A stretch of 58,884 nucleotides of DNA, taken from an uncultured Acetatifactor sp. GTDB taxonomy: Bacteria > Bacillota > Clostridia > Lachnospirales > Lachnospiraceae. The notes below the pieces were generated by a model. The model saw only the letters and a list, made by a program, of their open reading frames with translations. It made no database searches and was not told the origin of the DNA. The stretch covers positions 1 through 58,884 of the forward strand of contig CAJUSI010000031.1 of assembly GCA_910589035.1 (NCBI GenBank), in the 5' to 3' direction. This document shows positions 7,455 through 15,390 of this stretch, piece by piece (the first letter of the stretch is position 1; every line of letters begins with the position of its first letter). The position numbers and the translations under genes were made by a program.

Positions 7455-9560
7455 TTATCTGCCAAACAGCTTTCCCACAGAGCCGAACAATCCTTTTCCA
7501 CTCTTTTTCTTTTCCAGATACTGCACCGCTTCAACGGCCTCTTCCAGGGTGATACCAACCTTTGGCAGGAATTCCTCCAACATTCTGTACGCTTCCGCCA
7601 CCTTATCCGGGGAGGAGCAGTCAAGCTTTTTTACATATTTCAAAGCCCTGTCCCTGCCCGCCTGCTTTCTATCCACTTTTTTGAACAACCCCACAGAACA
7701 GAATTTCCTGTCGAAATCAGCCAGATATTTTTCTATCTGGTTCAGATACTTCTGCTTCAGTTCGGACTGAAAAGCTTCTTCAAATTCCTTTTTCTTTTCC
7801 AGCAGGTCGCTCTCATAGTCTAACAGGGAATCCGATGTAGGTTCCGAAATCTGCCTCATGAATTCGCGGATGCCTTCCAGTTCACTGCGGGCCAAATCAG
7901 CCCCTTCTCTGGTCTCACAGACCACCTGGTCTACAGTGCGGTATTTCAAGTCAAAATCCGCCAATACCTTATCAATATATTTGATGCACATGCGGTTTTC
8001 ATCTATTGTAAGGCCAATCTCTTCACAATAGGAAATCAGTTTTGCTTTTGCTTCTTTTGCATCCTCTTCCGTGCTTCCCTGATTTTCCCTGACAAATTTC
8101 AGCGCCAAATCATCCTTGCATTTTTCCAGGTAGCTCAGTGTCCCCTCGTTCTCTCCCTCTTCAAGTCCTACTCTGGGCAAAAGTTCTTCCATCTGCGCAT
8201 AGGCCTCCGCAATCTTGTCAGGCGCAGACACATCACATTTCTTTATCAGCTTTAACAGCCGTTCTTTTCCCGCCGCCTTTCTGTCAAGTTTCTTAAACAG
8301 TCCTACCGTGCAGAACAAATCGTCAAAGTCCTTCAGGTGTTTCTCCATCACCTTGACATATTTTGCTTTCAGTTCGGAAGAGAATTTTATGTCGAACTCC
8401 CTTAATTTGTCATTGACCTCCCATTCATAGTCCAACAAAGAATCCGATGCAGGCGCTGAGATATGTGCCATGAATTCCTGTATCTGCGGCAGCTCCTCCC
8501 GGGCAAAATCGGCGCTTTCCCTTGTCTCACAGACAATGCCGTCCACTGTCCTGTAGATGCGGTCTAATTCCTCCAGTCTGTCTCTGATTTCCTCAAACAA
8601 CTCTTCTTTCTCTTCGCCGTCATACCCCAGGGAAGCGCAGTATGCCTCCAGTTTCTCCTTTGCGGCAAGCGCCTCTTCTTCCGTTTTCATTGGCAGTTCT
8701 TCAAAATAACTTTGAATCATCTCTTCCTTGTATGCCGTGACATCATCACCAAAATCCAGATAGTCAGCCAGAGCCTGAACCTCTCCGTCCTTATCTCCAC
8801 AGCGCTGTACGATACAGGTATACAGTTCCATGCTGAAAGGATTGGTCTGGGCAATATAAAGCAGAATCTTTTCCACCTGTTCCTCCGGTATAATGTTCTG
8901 CCTGATGTTGGAGAGGAGCTGGCTGCATTTTTCTATCTCTTCACTGCCGCCAAATGCAGATTCCAGAATATCGTCATAGGTATCGTCAATATCCTCTTCC
9001 GGATTCCGTGCATGATTCACACACACCAACAGCCCCATGACCAATCTGAACTCAAAATCCCGGAAAGAATTCCGCAAAGCCGCAAGACTCCCCAAATTTG
9101 ATATATAATCTTCCACACTGATTCCCACTACACTTCTAAAAGTTTTTACCTGTGTTTCCGATAATTCCCGGTAAGAACAGCTGTACCTCTGTTCGCCAAG
9201 CAAATCATACAGCGCTGCCATGATTGCTTCGAATCTCCAACACATATTGACAGTCAACCCATCTATGTTCTTGTCGCTGATGTTATAGGCGCCTATGCTT
9301 GCAATATCTTTCTTCATTTCCCGGTAGATATCTTCTTTACAGTCCGCAAAGATACTCTGGATTTCAGCCAGGTCTTCTTCATTCTGCGGCTCCGCCGTAC
9401 ACTGTGACAAAAATTTTTCTTTTGCACTGTCTACAACAGCCTTATATTTCTGCATCAGAAGATTCATTCGGCATTTTTCAACTGACAGGCACACTTCCCC
9501 AATGGGAGTGGGAAAGCTGATTCCCTGCGTTGTGGTTTCAAGTATTTCCTTAATGTTCAT
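7455..9560 (-). CDS. 701-aa helical protein with a 200-aa duplication
   Basis: I do not recognise this large protein. It is soluble, acidic and almost wholly helical. Two homologous units occupy about 290-488 and 489-690: TEEEALAAKEKLEAYC pairs with TEEDAKEAKAKLISYC, YRTVDGIVCETRESAD with YRTVDQVVCETREGAD, and GLFKKLDRKAAGKER with GLFKKVDRKQAGRDR. Cysteines are kept between units. The C-terminus (GKGLFGSVGKLFGR) is an amphipathic basic segment suited to membrane contact. It starts after AAAGGAG, is divergent from an XRE regulator and is followed at 25 bases by a lipoprotein, so a membrane-associated complex under that regulator is a reasonable reading. Defence, stress or structural function cannot be told apart. 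Confidence 0.65.
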   Translation of the reverse strand: MNIKEILETTTQGISFPTPIGEVCLSVEKCRMNLLMQKYKAVVDSAKEKFLSQCTAEPQNEEDLAEIQSIFADCKEDIYREMKKDIASIGAYNISDKNIDGLTVNMCWRFEAIMAALYDLLGEQRYSCSYRELSETQVKTFRSVVGISVEDYISNLGSLAALRNSFRDFEFRLVMGLLVCVNHARNPEEDIDDTYDDILESAFGGSEEIEKCSQLLSNIRQNIIPEEQVEKILLYIAQTNPFSMELYTCIVQRCGDKDGEVQALADYLDFGDDVTAYKEEMIQSYFEELPMKTEEEALAAKEKLEAYCASLGYDGEEKEELFEEIRDRLEELDRIYRTVDGIVCETRESADFAREELPQIQEFMAHISAPASDSLLDYEWEVNDKLREFDIKFSSELKAKYVKVMEKHLKDFDDLFCTVGLFKKLDRKAAGKERLLKLIKKCDVSAPDKIAEAYAQMEELLPRVGLEEGENEGTLSYLEKCKDDLALKFVRENQGSTEEDAKEAKAKLISYCEEIGLTIDENRMCIKYIDKVLADFDLKYRTVDQVVCETREGADLARSELEGIREFMRQISEPTSDSLLDYESDLLEKKKEFEEAFQSELKQKYLNQIEKYLADFDRKFCSVGLFKKVDRKQAGRDRALKYVKKLDCSSPDKVAEAYRMLEEFLPKVGITLEEAVEAVQYLEKKKSGKGLFGSVGKLFGR

Positions 9561-9688
9561 TTTTCGCTCCTTTTGTATGTAAGCATGGGTATATATCTAC
9601 TCACATAAATATACTATATATTTCCACTCATTTCAATCCATTTCTACATAAAATAATATAGGAATATATGGACATGGAGGAAATGGCT

Positions 9689-9922
9689 ATGGATGATATT
9701 GAATTCGGTACAATAAAGATTCACCTGAAAGAACTCATGGAAAGTCGAAATATCTCAATCAATAAGCTTTCCTTTCGGGCAGAAATGCAGAGGACACAGC
9801 TGAAGAAATATTACAGGAACGAGGTTCAGCGTCTGGATATCGCCGTCTTGACAAGGCTGTGCTATGCTCTGGACTGTGACCTCCACGATTTGATTGAATA
9901 TATTCCGCCCCATAAACAGTAG
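9689..9922 (+). CDS. XRE/Cro-like transcriptional regulator
   Basis: A 77-aa single-domain helix-turn-helix protein of the small Cro/CI group (YozG/HTH_26-like): the HTH spans NISINKLSFRAEMQRTQLKKY and is followed by the dimer part ending in CDLHDLIEYIPP. The start at 9689 has GGAGG eight bases upstream; earlier in-frame ATGs overlap that site. It is the only plus-strand gene of the element, transcribed away from the 701-aa protein with 128 bases between the two starts, so it most likely controls that shared promoter region. Confidence 0.8.
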   Translation: MDDIEFGTIKIHLKELMESRNISINKLSFRAEMQRTQLKKYYRNEVQRLDIAVLTRLCYALDCDLHDLIEYIPPHKQ

Positions 9923-9935
9923 GAAAATACTGCTG

Positions 9936-10664
9936 TCACTTTTCCGCTGCCTGTTTTTCGGAAGCCGTTCTGCCCGTTGGCATCTTTTTAATCTTTTCCA
10001 TTTTTTCAGACTTTTCAGCGGACGGCTCCTTGACATCTTCTCTCTGTATCTTTTTTGCCGCATCCACCATAGCTTTCAGTTCCGCCCTTATCTTTTCTGC
10101 CGGATAAGGTTCCAGTTTCCACAGGGCATTGGCATAACGTATTCCCATGTACAGCGGGTGCACTCCCACATTCTCCTTATCCAGACCGTCTGCAGTCAAC
10201 TGATAAAGCATTCCACCTCCATGTATTTCCTCCCACATTTTCAGGACTTCAAGCTTCGCCCGGTTCACCACCTGGGAAGTCTGATGCGAATTCCCCCATG
10301 CGATGATGACCTTGTCAGCCGGACTCTTAATCTCTCTGAATATGGATTCTTTGATATAATTAAGATTCTCTGTATCCAATGCAAGCCCTCTTGTAGACAA
10401 CCTGCTCTGTGTCACAGTGGAAAAAAGGTTCACGATTCCATACTCCTTCAAGCCCAGTTCTTTCATATGGTTCAGCAGATGGACGTTGGTTGAGTCCTCC
10501 ACATGCAGATTCTCCATGGTTCTGGTGGGGTATAACAGCACAAAGATGCCTTTCCCTCCTTCCAGGCTTTCCAGGGACTTCCCCAGGAAATAAGTCCTTG
10601 TTCCGTCCGGCAAGGCTTTGATACTGGTCTTTAACAGAATCTCCTTTTCAGCTAATTTCTTCAT
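9936..10664 (-). CDS. DUF1643 domain protein
   Basis: A 242-aa protein. The central 120 residues match the DUF1643 pattern: GIFVLLYPTRTMENL, then D-S-T-N, and GIVNLFSTVTQSRLS, ending with a VIIAWGNSHQ strand. DUF1643 proteins are found mostly in phages and other mobile elements and have no settled activity. The C-terminal 50 residues are a Lys/Glu-rich low-complexity tail. The start at 10,664 has AAAGGAG with a six-base gap; a longer open frame extends toward the att end but has no comparable site. It is convergent with the XRE gene, with 13 bases between the two stops. Confidence 0.7.
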   Translation of the reverse strand: MKKLAEKEILLKTSIKALPDGTRTYFLGKSLESLEGGKGIFVLLYPTRTMENLHVEDSTNVHLLNHMKELGLKEYGIVNLFSTVTQSRLSTRGLALDTENLNYIKESIFREIKSPADKVIIAWGNSHQTSQVVNRAKLEVLKMWEEIHGGGMLYQLTADGLDKENVGVHPLYMGIRYANALWKLEPYPAEKIRAELKAMVDAAKKIQREDVKEPSAEKSEKMEKIKKMPTGRTASEKQAAEK

Positions 10665-10733
10665 TTCGTCTCCTTTCGTGTCTTGTGCAACAGCAGAACC
10701 TACGCTCTGGGAAGATTCTACTGCCAGGAAAAA

Positions 10734-10769
10734 GAACCATGCGGGGCTTTTCATAGCCTGGCATGGTTC
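10734..10769. repeat. Perfect 9-bp inverted repeat upstream of the DUF1643 gene
   Basis: GAACCATGC (10,734-10,742) and GCATGGTTC (10,761-10,769) form a perfect stem with an 18-base loop, 70 bases upstream of the DUF1643 start codon and inside the att-proximal end of the element. No T-run follows on either strand close by. It could be a regulator operator, an RNA leader hairpin or an integrase/accessory binding site. Confidence 0.4.
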
Positions 10770-10970
10770 TTGATTAACGATAGTACCATATTCAATTTTC
10801 TCTTCCATTTGTTCCGCCTGTCGCCGAAGCGGTGGAGTGGCAGTGGAGTACAGTGGGAGCAGATTCAGGATAAAAAAGGGGCGTACAGCCGCCGCAAAGA
10901 TGCCCTTTCCCGCATCTTCCAGGTATGTATTCGACAAAAAGACAGATTAGAATGTACAGAATAAACAAGT

Positions 10971-10995
10971 AATGAGCCAGAAACACTGGCTCATT
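10971..10995 (-). terminator. Intrinsic terminator after tRNA-Pro
   Basis: AATGAGCCA (10,971-10,979) pairs perfectly with TGGCTCATT (10,987-10,995) around a seven-base loop. It lies 27 bases beyond the 3' end of the tRNA-Pro gene. The run after it on the minus strand is only moderately T-rich (ACTTGTTTATT), so termination may be leaky. As it lies on the element side of att, the element replaces the tRNA's own terminator. Confidence 0.55.
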
Positions 10996-11019
10996 AGCTG
11001 TTTTATATAACATTTCGAC

Positions 11020-11042
11020 AATCGGGGTGACAGGATTCGAAC
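11020..11042. repeat. Right att site, inside tRNA-Pro
   Basis: This 23-bp copy is identical to 119-141 and overlaps the last 21 bases of the tRNA-Pro gene. Integration at this point keeps the tRNA intact, which is the standard arrangement for tyrosine-integrase elements using tRNA 3' ends. The distance between the copies, 10,901 bp, is the element length. Confidence 0.85.
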
Positions 11043-11096
11043 CTGCGACTTCCTGGTCCCAAACCAGGCGCTCTAGCCAAGCTGAGCCACACCCCG
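11022..11096 (-). tRNA. tRNA-Pro(TGG)
   Basis: The acceptor stem CGGGGTG (11,096-11,090) pairs with CACCCCG (11,029-11,023) and A is the discriminator base. The anticodon arm CCTGG-TTTGGGA-CCAGG gives anticodon TGG; the T-loop GTTCGAATC is canonical. CCA is not encoded. It is the integration target of the element on its 3' side. Confidence 0.95.
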
Positions 11097-11221
11097 CCAG
11101 ATCTTATGTACCTAATCAGTATAACCGCCATCCCGGCCCGTGTCAAGATTTTTTGAAGAGAAAGGAACATGAAAGGGCGGGATAACCAAAGCAGCGGACA
11201 CAGAGAACCAGAAAAATGTCT

Positions 11222-11695
11222 CTACAAATACTCAATGGTAAACTTCGCATCCTTCTCCCCTACCTCCATAATAATATAAGAGGGTCTGCGTCCTTCCTGC
11301 CTGGGATAAGAAAGGCTTCCCGGGTTCACCGCGATGACCTTACCCTTTCTGTCAACCACCGGCTTGTGGGTGTGACCATAGATCACGATATCCGCCCCCC
11401 TGGCGGCAGCCTCCCGCTTTATCACCTCATTCCCCATGGACACATAGTAATTGTGCCCATGGGTCACCCATACCTTGAAAGGACCTATCTGCAGATCCAC
11501 CTCCCGCGGCAGATAGGAAAAAAAGTCGCAGTTTCCCAGAACAATCTGCACCGGGCAGTCTGCGGCTTCTGAGAGCGCATATTCGCTTCCCTCGGCATCT
11601 CCGCAATGTATTACCATATCCGGATTGTGCATTTTAAGCAATTTGAAATAATTCTCGTTTTTTCTGTGGGTATCACTGATAATCAACACTTTCAT
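11222..11695 (-). CDS. YfcE/MJ0936-type metallophosphodiesterase
   Basis: A 157-aa calcineurin-like phosphoesterase, cytoplasmic. All metal-binding motifs are present: SDTH (about 7-10), CGD, LGNCD, THGHN and GHTH, ending in an NPGS loop (HAVNPGS-type, here AVNPGSLSYPR). Members hydrolyse cyclic or model phosphodiesters; true substrates are often unknown. Its start overlaps the stop of rdgB (ATGA), a common pair in Firmicutes, sometimes viewed as nucleotide housekeeping. Confidence 0.9.
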   Translation of the reverse strand: MKVLIISDTHRKNENYFKLLKMHNPDMVIHCGDAEGSEYALSEAADCPVQIVLGNCDFFSYLPREVDLQIGPFKVWVTHGHNYYVSMGNEVIKREAAARGADIVIYGHTHKPVVDRKGKVIAVNPGSLSYPRQEGRRPSYIIMEVGEKDAKFTIEYL

Positions 11696-12282
11696 AAATT
11701 CTTCAGCTCCTCTTTCATAAGCCGGAGCGCCTTCCCCCTGTGACTGACCTGATTCTTCTCCTCCTCCGTAAGCTCCGCAGTGGTTTTCCCCAATTCCGGA
11801 ACATAGAATATAGGATCATATCCAAAGCCGTTGCCCCCCTTTTCCTCATACCCTATCAGCCCTTCTATCGTGTCCCGCACGGTTATCTCCCGTCCGTCCG
11901 GCAGCACGGCGGCAATGGCACAGACAAATCTTGCAGTGCGCTTCTCATCCGGCACTCCCTCCAGCCTCCGGATCAGCTCAGCATTTTTAATGCTGTAAGG
12001 AGTGTCCTCACCCAAATACCTGGCGGAATATACCCCCGGTTCCCCGTTAAGGAAATCAATTTCCAGCCCGGAATCATCGGCCAGCACCGGATCCGGTGTG
12101 TGATGTGCCACCGCCCGGGCCTTGATCAGCGCATTCTCCTCATATGTCTTCCCGTTCTCCTCCGCCTCTATTGAAATTCCTGCCTCCTTCATGGACAGAA
12201 TCTCCCGGCAGGTATCCTCCATGATACTCCTGATCTCCTTCATCTTGCCCGCATTTCCCGTGGCAAATATCATCCGCTTCAT
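11692..12282 (-). CDS. rdgB: Non-canonical purine NTP pyrophosphatase (RdgB/HAM1)
   Basis: A 196-aa enzyme that hydrolyses dITP, ITP and XTP to monophosphates and so keeps deaminated purines out of DNA and RNA. The family motifs are FATGNAGKMKEI at the N-terminus, LADDSGLEIDFL in the middle, GGNGFGYDPIFY, and SHRGKAL near the end. The start at 12,282 follows GAGGAG; the longer open frame upstream runs into the next gene and is rejected. It overlaps the phosphodiesterase gene by four bases and begins 103 bases after the methyltransferase gene stops. Confidence 0.93.
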   Translation of the reverse strand: MKRMIFATGNAGKMKEIRSIMEDTCREILSMKEAGISIEAEENGKTYEENALIKARAVAHHTPDPVLADDSGLEIDFLNGEPGVYSARYLGEDTPYSIKNAELIRRLEGVPDEKRTARFVCAIAAVLPDGREITVRDTIEGLIGYEEKGGNGFGYDPIFYVPELGKTTAELTEEEKNQVSHRGKALRLMKEELKNL

Positions 12283-12385
12283 CTTTCTCCTCTTTTCTGC
12301 CGGCTTACCGCTCCCAAATATACGCCGGCCTCTCTCCCTCCGGTATATGCCTGTCCTCCCGGGAAAGCGCCCTGGCAGCCCTCTC

Positions 12386-13534
12386 CTATCCCTTAGATCT
12401 GGGCGGCTTCGGCCCAAGAAACTGATAATAATAGGCTTTCATCATACCGTTATAGATCTTTCTGTTCTTATCCGCCTTGCGCCCGATCTCCTTCTCCGCG
12501 TTCTCATAGGCGGAAATCAGGAACATACTCCAGGAATCCAGCTCCCGGAATCTCTCCCCTATGGTCCGATACAGCGCAGGCATATTCTCCTTATCATGGA
12601 GCCGCTCTCCATAGGGCGGATTCGTAATGAGAAAACCGTATTTTTTCGCATGGCTGAGCTGCTCGACTCCCCTTCTCTGAAAATGAATCAGGCTATCCAC
12701 CCCTGCCAGTTTCGCGTTCTCCCGTGAAATACTTACCATCTTATCATCAATATCATACCCCTGTATATCCGGTTTCACGCTCAGGTCCACCAGTTCCTGC
12801 GCCTCCTGCCTTGCCTCCTGCCAGATACCTTTTCCAACCACCTGCTGCCAGGCCTCCGCGGTAAACCCTCTCTTCATTCCCGGCGCCATATTTGCCGCCA
12901 TCATGGCCGCTTCAATGGGAATCGTTCCGCTGCCGCAGAAAGGATCCACCAGTATCCTTCCTTCATTCCATGGAGTGAGCATGATCAGAGCCGCCGCCAG
13001 ATTCTCCGCTATGGGAGCCTGGGCCACCAGCTTCCGATATCCCCTCTTATGCAGGGACTCTCCCGTGCTGTCCAGCGCCACGGTCACCTGATCCTTCATC
13101 AGAAACACTCTCACGGGATAAGCGGCGCCCTCCTCCGGAAACCAGCCTATATGATAGGCATCCTTCAGCCGCTCCACCATGGCTTTCTTCATGATGGACT
13201 GAATATCCGACGGACTGAAAAGCCTGGATTTCACACTGGCCGCCTTGGCCACCCAGAATTTCCCGTCCTCCGGAATATACTCCTCCCAGGGAATGGCTCT
13301 GGTCCCCTGGAACAGCTCCTCAAAGCTCTCCGCCCGAAAGCTTCCCACCTTCACCAGTATCCTCTCCGCCGTCCGCAGGAAAATATTGGCCCGGCACAGG
13401 GCCTCCTCGTCTCCGAAAAAGGTGATTCTTCCGTCGGATACCTCCGTAATATCGTAGCCGAGATCTACAATCTCCCTCTTGAGCACCGCTTCCATGCCGA
13501 AATGACAGGGTGCAATCAATTCATATTTCCGCAT
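12386..13534 (-). CDS. THUMP-domain rRNA guanine-N2 methyltransferase
   Basis: A 382-aa class I SAM-dependent RNA methyltransferase of the RlmL/YpsC group. An N-terminal ferredoxin-like and THUMP region (about 1-160, with VKSRLFSPSDIQSIMKKA) binds RNA; the C-terminal methyltransferase has the SAM site DPFCGSGTIPIEAAM (from about residue 196) and the catalytic NPPYGERL near 303. Length fits the short Firmicutes form, which carries one methyltransferase domain, unlike the fused E. coli RlmL. It probably makes m2G in 23S rRNA. Confidence 0.88.
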   Translation of the reverse strand: MRKYELIAPCHFGMEAVLKREIVDLGYDITEVSDGRITFFGDEEALCRANIFLRTAERILVKVGSFRAESFEELFQGTRAIPWEEYIPEDGKFWVAKAASVKSRLFSPSDIQSIMKKAMVERLKDAYHIGWFPEEGAAYPVRVFLMKDQVTVALDSTGESLHKRGYRKLVAQAPIAENLAAALIMLTPWNEGRILVDPFCGSGTIPIEAAMMAANMAPGMKRGFTAEAWQQVVGKGIWQEARQEAQELVDLSVKPDIQGYDIDDKMVSISRENAKLAGVDSLIHFQRRGVEQLSHAKKYGFLITNPPYGERLHDKENMPALYRTIGERFRELDSWSMFLISAYENAEKEIGRKADKNRKIYNGMMKAYYYQFLGPKPPRSKG

Positions 13535-13704
13535 TTTACTCTTCCCTCATGTACTCTATGCCCGGACAGACCGAAACCGAAACGTTATCCGAATGCGCAG
13601 GACTTCATCCTGAAATCCCTGCACTTTCCCTGCGCAATATCCCCTGCCGCCCTCTGCCCACATTCCTTCCGCATTAGTATACCCTTTTTTTCCAGATATG
13701 TAAA

Positions 13705-13731
13705 TAGGGACACTCTCTATAAGTGTCCCTA
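13705..13731 (-). terminator. Intrinsic-type hairpin after the Asn/Gln-rich gene
   Basis: TAGGGACACT (13,705-13,714) and AGTGTCCCTA (13,722-13,731) form a perfect 10-bp stem with a seven-base loop, 15 bases beyond the stop of the Asn/Gln-rich gene. The tail on the minus strand starts TTTACATAT, a weak T-run. Confidence 0.6.
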
Positions 13732-13745
13732 TCGCCAGAAATATC

Positions 13746-13904
13746 TTAGTAGTTGTTGTTCTGGTTGTTCTGGTTCTTGCTCTGATTCTGATTGTTCTGG
13801 TTCTTGCTCTGGTTGTTGTTCTGATTGTTCTGGTTGTTCTGATTCTGGCTGTTCTTGCAGTTCTCAGAATTGTTCGTGCTGTTGTTGTACTTATTGTTGT
13901 CCAT
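13746..13904 (-). CDS. Asn/Gln-rich protein, 52 aa
   Basis: A 52-codon frame with a GAGGAAAG site before its ATG and a hairpin terminator after its stop. Composition is extreme: 27 Asn and 12 Gln, the remainder mostly Ser and Lys, with one Cys and two Tyr, arranged in NNQ/SKNQ repeats. Such prion-like or coat-like compositions are seen in some small spore proteins of Clostridia and in disordered linkers; which applies cannot be told. At DNA level it is a GTT/CTG-rich repeat on the plus strand. The tidy gene signals argue against a mere repeat tract. Confidence 0.65.
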   Translation of the reverse strand: MDNNKYNNSTNNSENCKNSQNQNNQNNQNNNQSKNQNNQNQSKNQNNQNNNY

Positions 13905-14021
13905 TTCTTTCCTCACATCCTGCCGCCGATGCGGCTTCTTGGTTTGTTGATGGTTACGGGAGTAGTATGGGAAGAAATTTTAAAAAATATGCCTGCTTTT
14001 TCTGGTACTTTAGTACTATTT

Positions 14022-14438
14022 TCAGTTGAACCAGTCACGAAATACCTTCACAAGGAGCAGCACCAGCAAAATCGGTATCAGCACGGGAAGCACCATGGAA
14101 ATCACTGAGAAAACCACACTCAGAATTACTGCCAGGATCAGCAGAACTGCCAAAAGCCACACCCACAGGGGCAGCCTGAACACAAGGGGCAGGGATCGCC
14201 CTTCGCCTCCTCTTTCCTCCTGGGGCGCACTCTTTGTGCTGCCGCTGGTCTCCGCAATGGTTCTGGCAATCAGTCTGGGATCGCCCAGGCCCTCCATTAC
14301 CTCTTCCTCCGTCCTTCCCTTGCGAATTTCCACATTGATATAATCCTCATAAAACTGCATATTCTCCTTCAATATCTCCGAAGATACCCTGCCGTTTAAC
14401 GCAAGGCGCAGTTTCTCCATGAATTCCTGTCTCGTCAT
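14022..14438 (-). CDS. HAAS/DUF1700-type membrane protein
   Basis: A 138-aa protein with an N-terminal HAAS domain (1-65: RQEFMEKLRLALNGRV, FYEDYINVEIRKG, EEEVMEGLGDPRLIARTI) and two membrane helices in the C-terminal half (LPLWVWLLAVLLILAVIL and the VLPVLIPILLVLLLV segment). HAAS-domain proteins are often paired with PadR regulators and act as membrane signalling or anti-regulator proteins; no padR gene is next to this one. The function here is unknown. RBS: GAGGTAT upstream. Confidence 0.75.
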   Translation of the reverse strand: MTRQEFMEKLRLALNGRVSSEILKENMQFYEDYINVEIRKGRTEEEVMEGLGDPRLIARTIAETSGSTKSAPQEERGGEGRSLPLVFRLPLWVWLLAVLLILAVILSVVFSVISMVLPVLIPILLVLLLVKVFRDWFN

Positions 14439-14499
14439 ATTTATACCTCTTTACCTTCTCCGGCGGGCATGCCGGTCAAGCCTCCCTGCAGTGCCCTGT

Positions 14500-14775
14500 T
14501 TACCACTTTTCATCAGGACAATGGTTTTTCAATACCGCCGCCCGCAGCTCCACATAGCATCCGCATCTGCGGCACATTCCCTCCAACAGCATCCCGCATT
14601 CTCTGCAGACATGGATCCTGTCTTCATAGAGCGGCCCGGAAGCCCTGATATCCATGTCCAGATTCTCGATATATTCTCTCAGAGAGCGGTAATACTCTTC
14701 CTGTCCCTTCATATCCCTGAGAAGACATTTTCTGCAAGGACGTAATTCGGCACTTTCCTTCTCCATCATTTCCAT
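14500..14775 (-). CDS. DUF6171 family zinc-ribbon-like protein
   Basis: A 91-aa protein with two Cys clusters: CRKCLLRDM near the N-terminus and CRECGMLLEGMCRRCGCYVELRAA near the C-terminus, separated by a helix with EEYYRSLREYIENL. This is the layout of DUF6171, found in Lachnospiraceae and relatives and of unknown role; the cysteines probably bind zinc. I use the ATG at 14,775, which has AGGAAT upstream; an in-frame ATG at 14,826 would add 17 residues lacking family character. Confidence 0.65.
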   Translation of the reverse strand: MEMMEKESAELRPCRKCLLRDMKGQEEYYRSLREYIENLDMDIRASGPLYEDRIHVCRECGMLLEGMCRRCGCYVELRAAVLKNHCPDEKW

Positions 14776-15003
14776 CAGAAATATTCCTGTTCCTGCCTGC
14801 GGTACTCCCATCAGACATTTTATCACACATTCTGCTCTTTTCCGGCAGATTCCGGTTTCCCCATGCCTGTACTCTCATGAAACACTTCCTGACAAACCCC
14901 TGCCCCTCCCGGCAAAGATCCGCTTACTGCCTGTCCGGGCCGAAAAGAAACTCATAATGTCCGTAATGCATACAATGGAAATATAATAAATGTATATATA
15001 ATA

Positions 15004-15037
15004 TAAGAAAAGCTCCACATGAAAATCACGCGGAGCT
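15004..15037 (-). terminator. Intrinsic terminator after tRNA-Arg
   Basis: On the minus strand AGCTCC-type arms (15,032-15,037 and 15,011-15,016) pair around a GC-topped loop and are followed by TTTTCTTA. It begins 11 bases past the tRNA-Arg 3' end, so it ends that transcript. Confidence 0.75.
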
Positions 15038-15047
15038 CTTTCCCACA

Positions 15048-15121
15048 CGTGCGTGACAGGATTCGAACCCACGACCTACTGGTCCGTAGCCAGTCGCTCT
15101 ATCCAGCTGAGCTACACGCAC
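15048..15121 (-). tRNA. tRNA-Arg(ACG)
   Basis: Acceptor stem GTGCGTG (15,121-15,115) pairs with CACGCAC (15,055-15,049), discriminator G. The anticodon arm ACTGG-CTACGGA-CCAGT gives anticodon ACG, read as ICG after deamination. D-arm GCTCAGCTGGATAGAGC and T-loop GTTCGAATC are canonical; CCA is not encoded. Confidence 0.95.
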
Positions 15122-15325
15122 ATCTTGCAGACAACGCCTGCAACATTTATTATCATAACCGCTGCCACAGTAAAAGTCAAGTAGAAATTAAAAGTTTTTC
15201 GGAAATTTTTCGGAAATGATTTCAAATAGCTTCAAATAGTTTTCTGAATGGAATCAGGGAAATCCTTTCAAATGATTTCTGAAAATGTTTTCAGGAAAGC
15301 TGTATAGTTTTTTTGTTTTCTGTGT

Positions 15326-15377
15326 TATACTGTAAAAAGGGTTTTGTGAATACATAATAAGCCGCCTGATGCGGCTT
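15326..15377 (+). promoter_or_regulatory. Possible promoter and leader hairpin of sufCB
   Basis: A TATACT -10 box is at 15,326-15,331 without a clear -35. A hairpin AAGCCGC/GCGGCTT (15,359-15,365 and 15,371-15,377) lies directly before the GGGGAGG ribosome binding site of sufC. The hairpin could modulate ribosome access; no IscR-like site is recognised. Confidence 0.35.
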
Positions 15378-15390
15378 GGGGAGGACAAAT

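Larger units (their letters stand above)
119..11042. mobile_element. 10.9 kb integrative element at tRNA-Pro
   Basis: The element is delimited by identical 23-bp att copies and carries integrase and excisionase genes near one end. Read on the minus strand the order is DUF1643, 701-aa repeat protein, lipoprotein, 24-aa peptide, 128-aa and 149-aa unknowns, 43-aa peptide, a 625-bp non-coding gap, acidic-tail protein, 100-aa unknown, ATPase, excisionase, integrase, Rpn nuclease; only the XRE gene is on the plus strand. There is no relaxase, type IV secretion or phage structural gene, so the element is either mobilised by another element or is a satellite. It is visibly more AT-rich than the core genes to its right. 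Confidence 0.8.
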
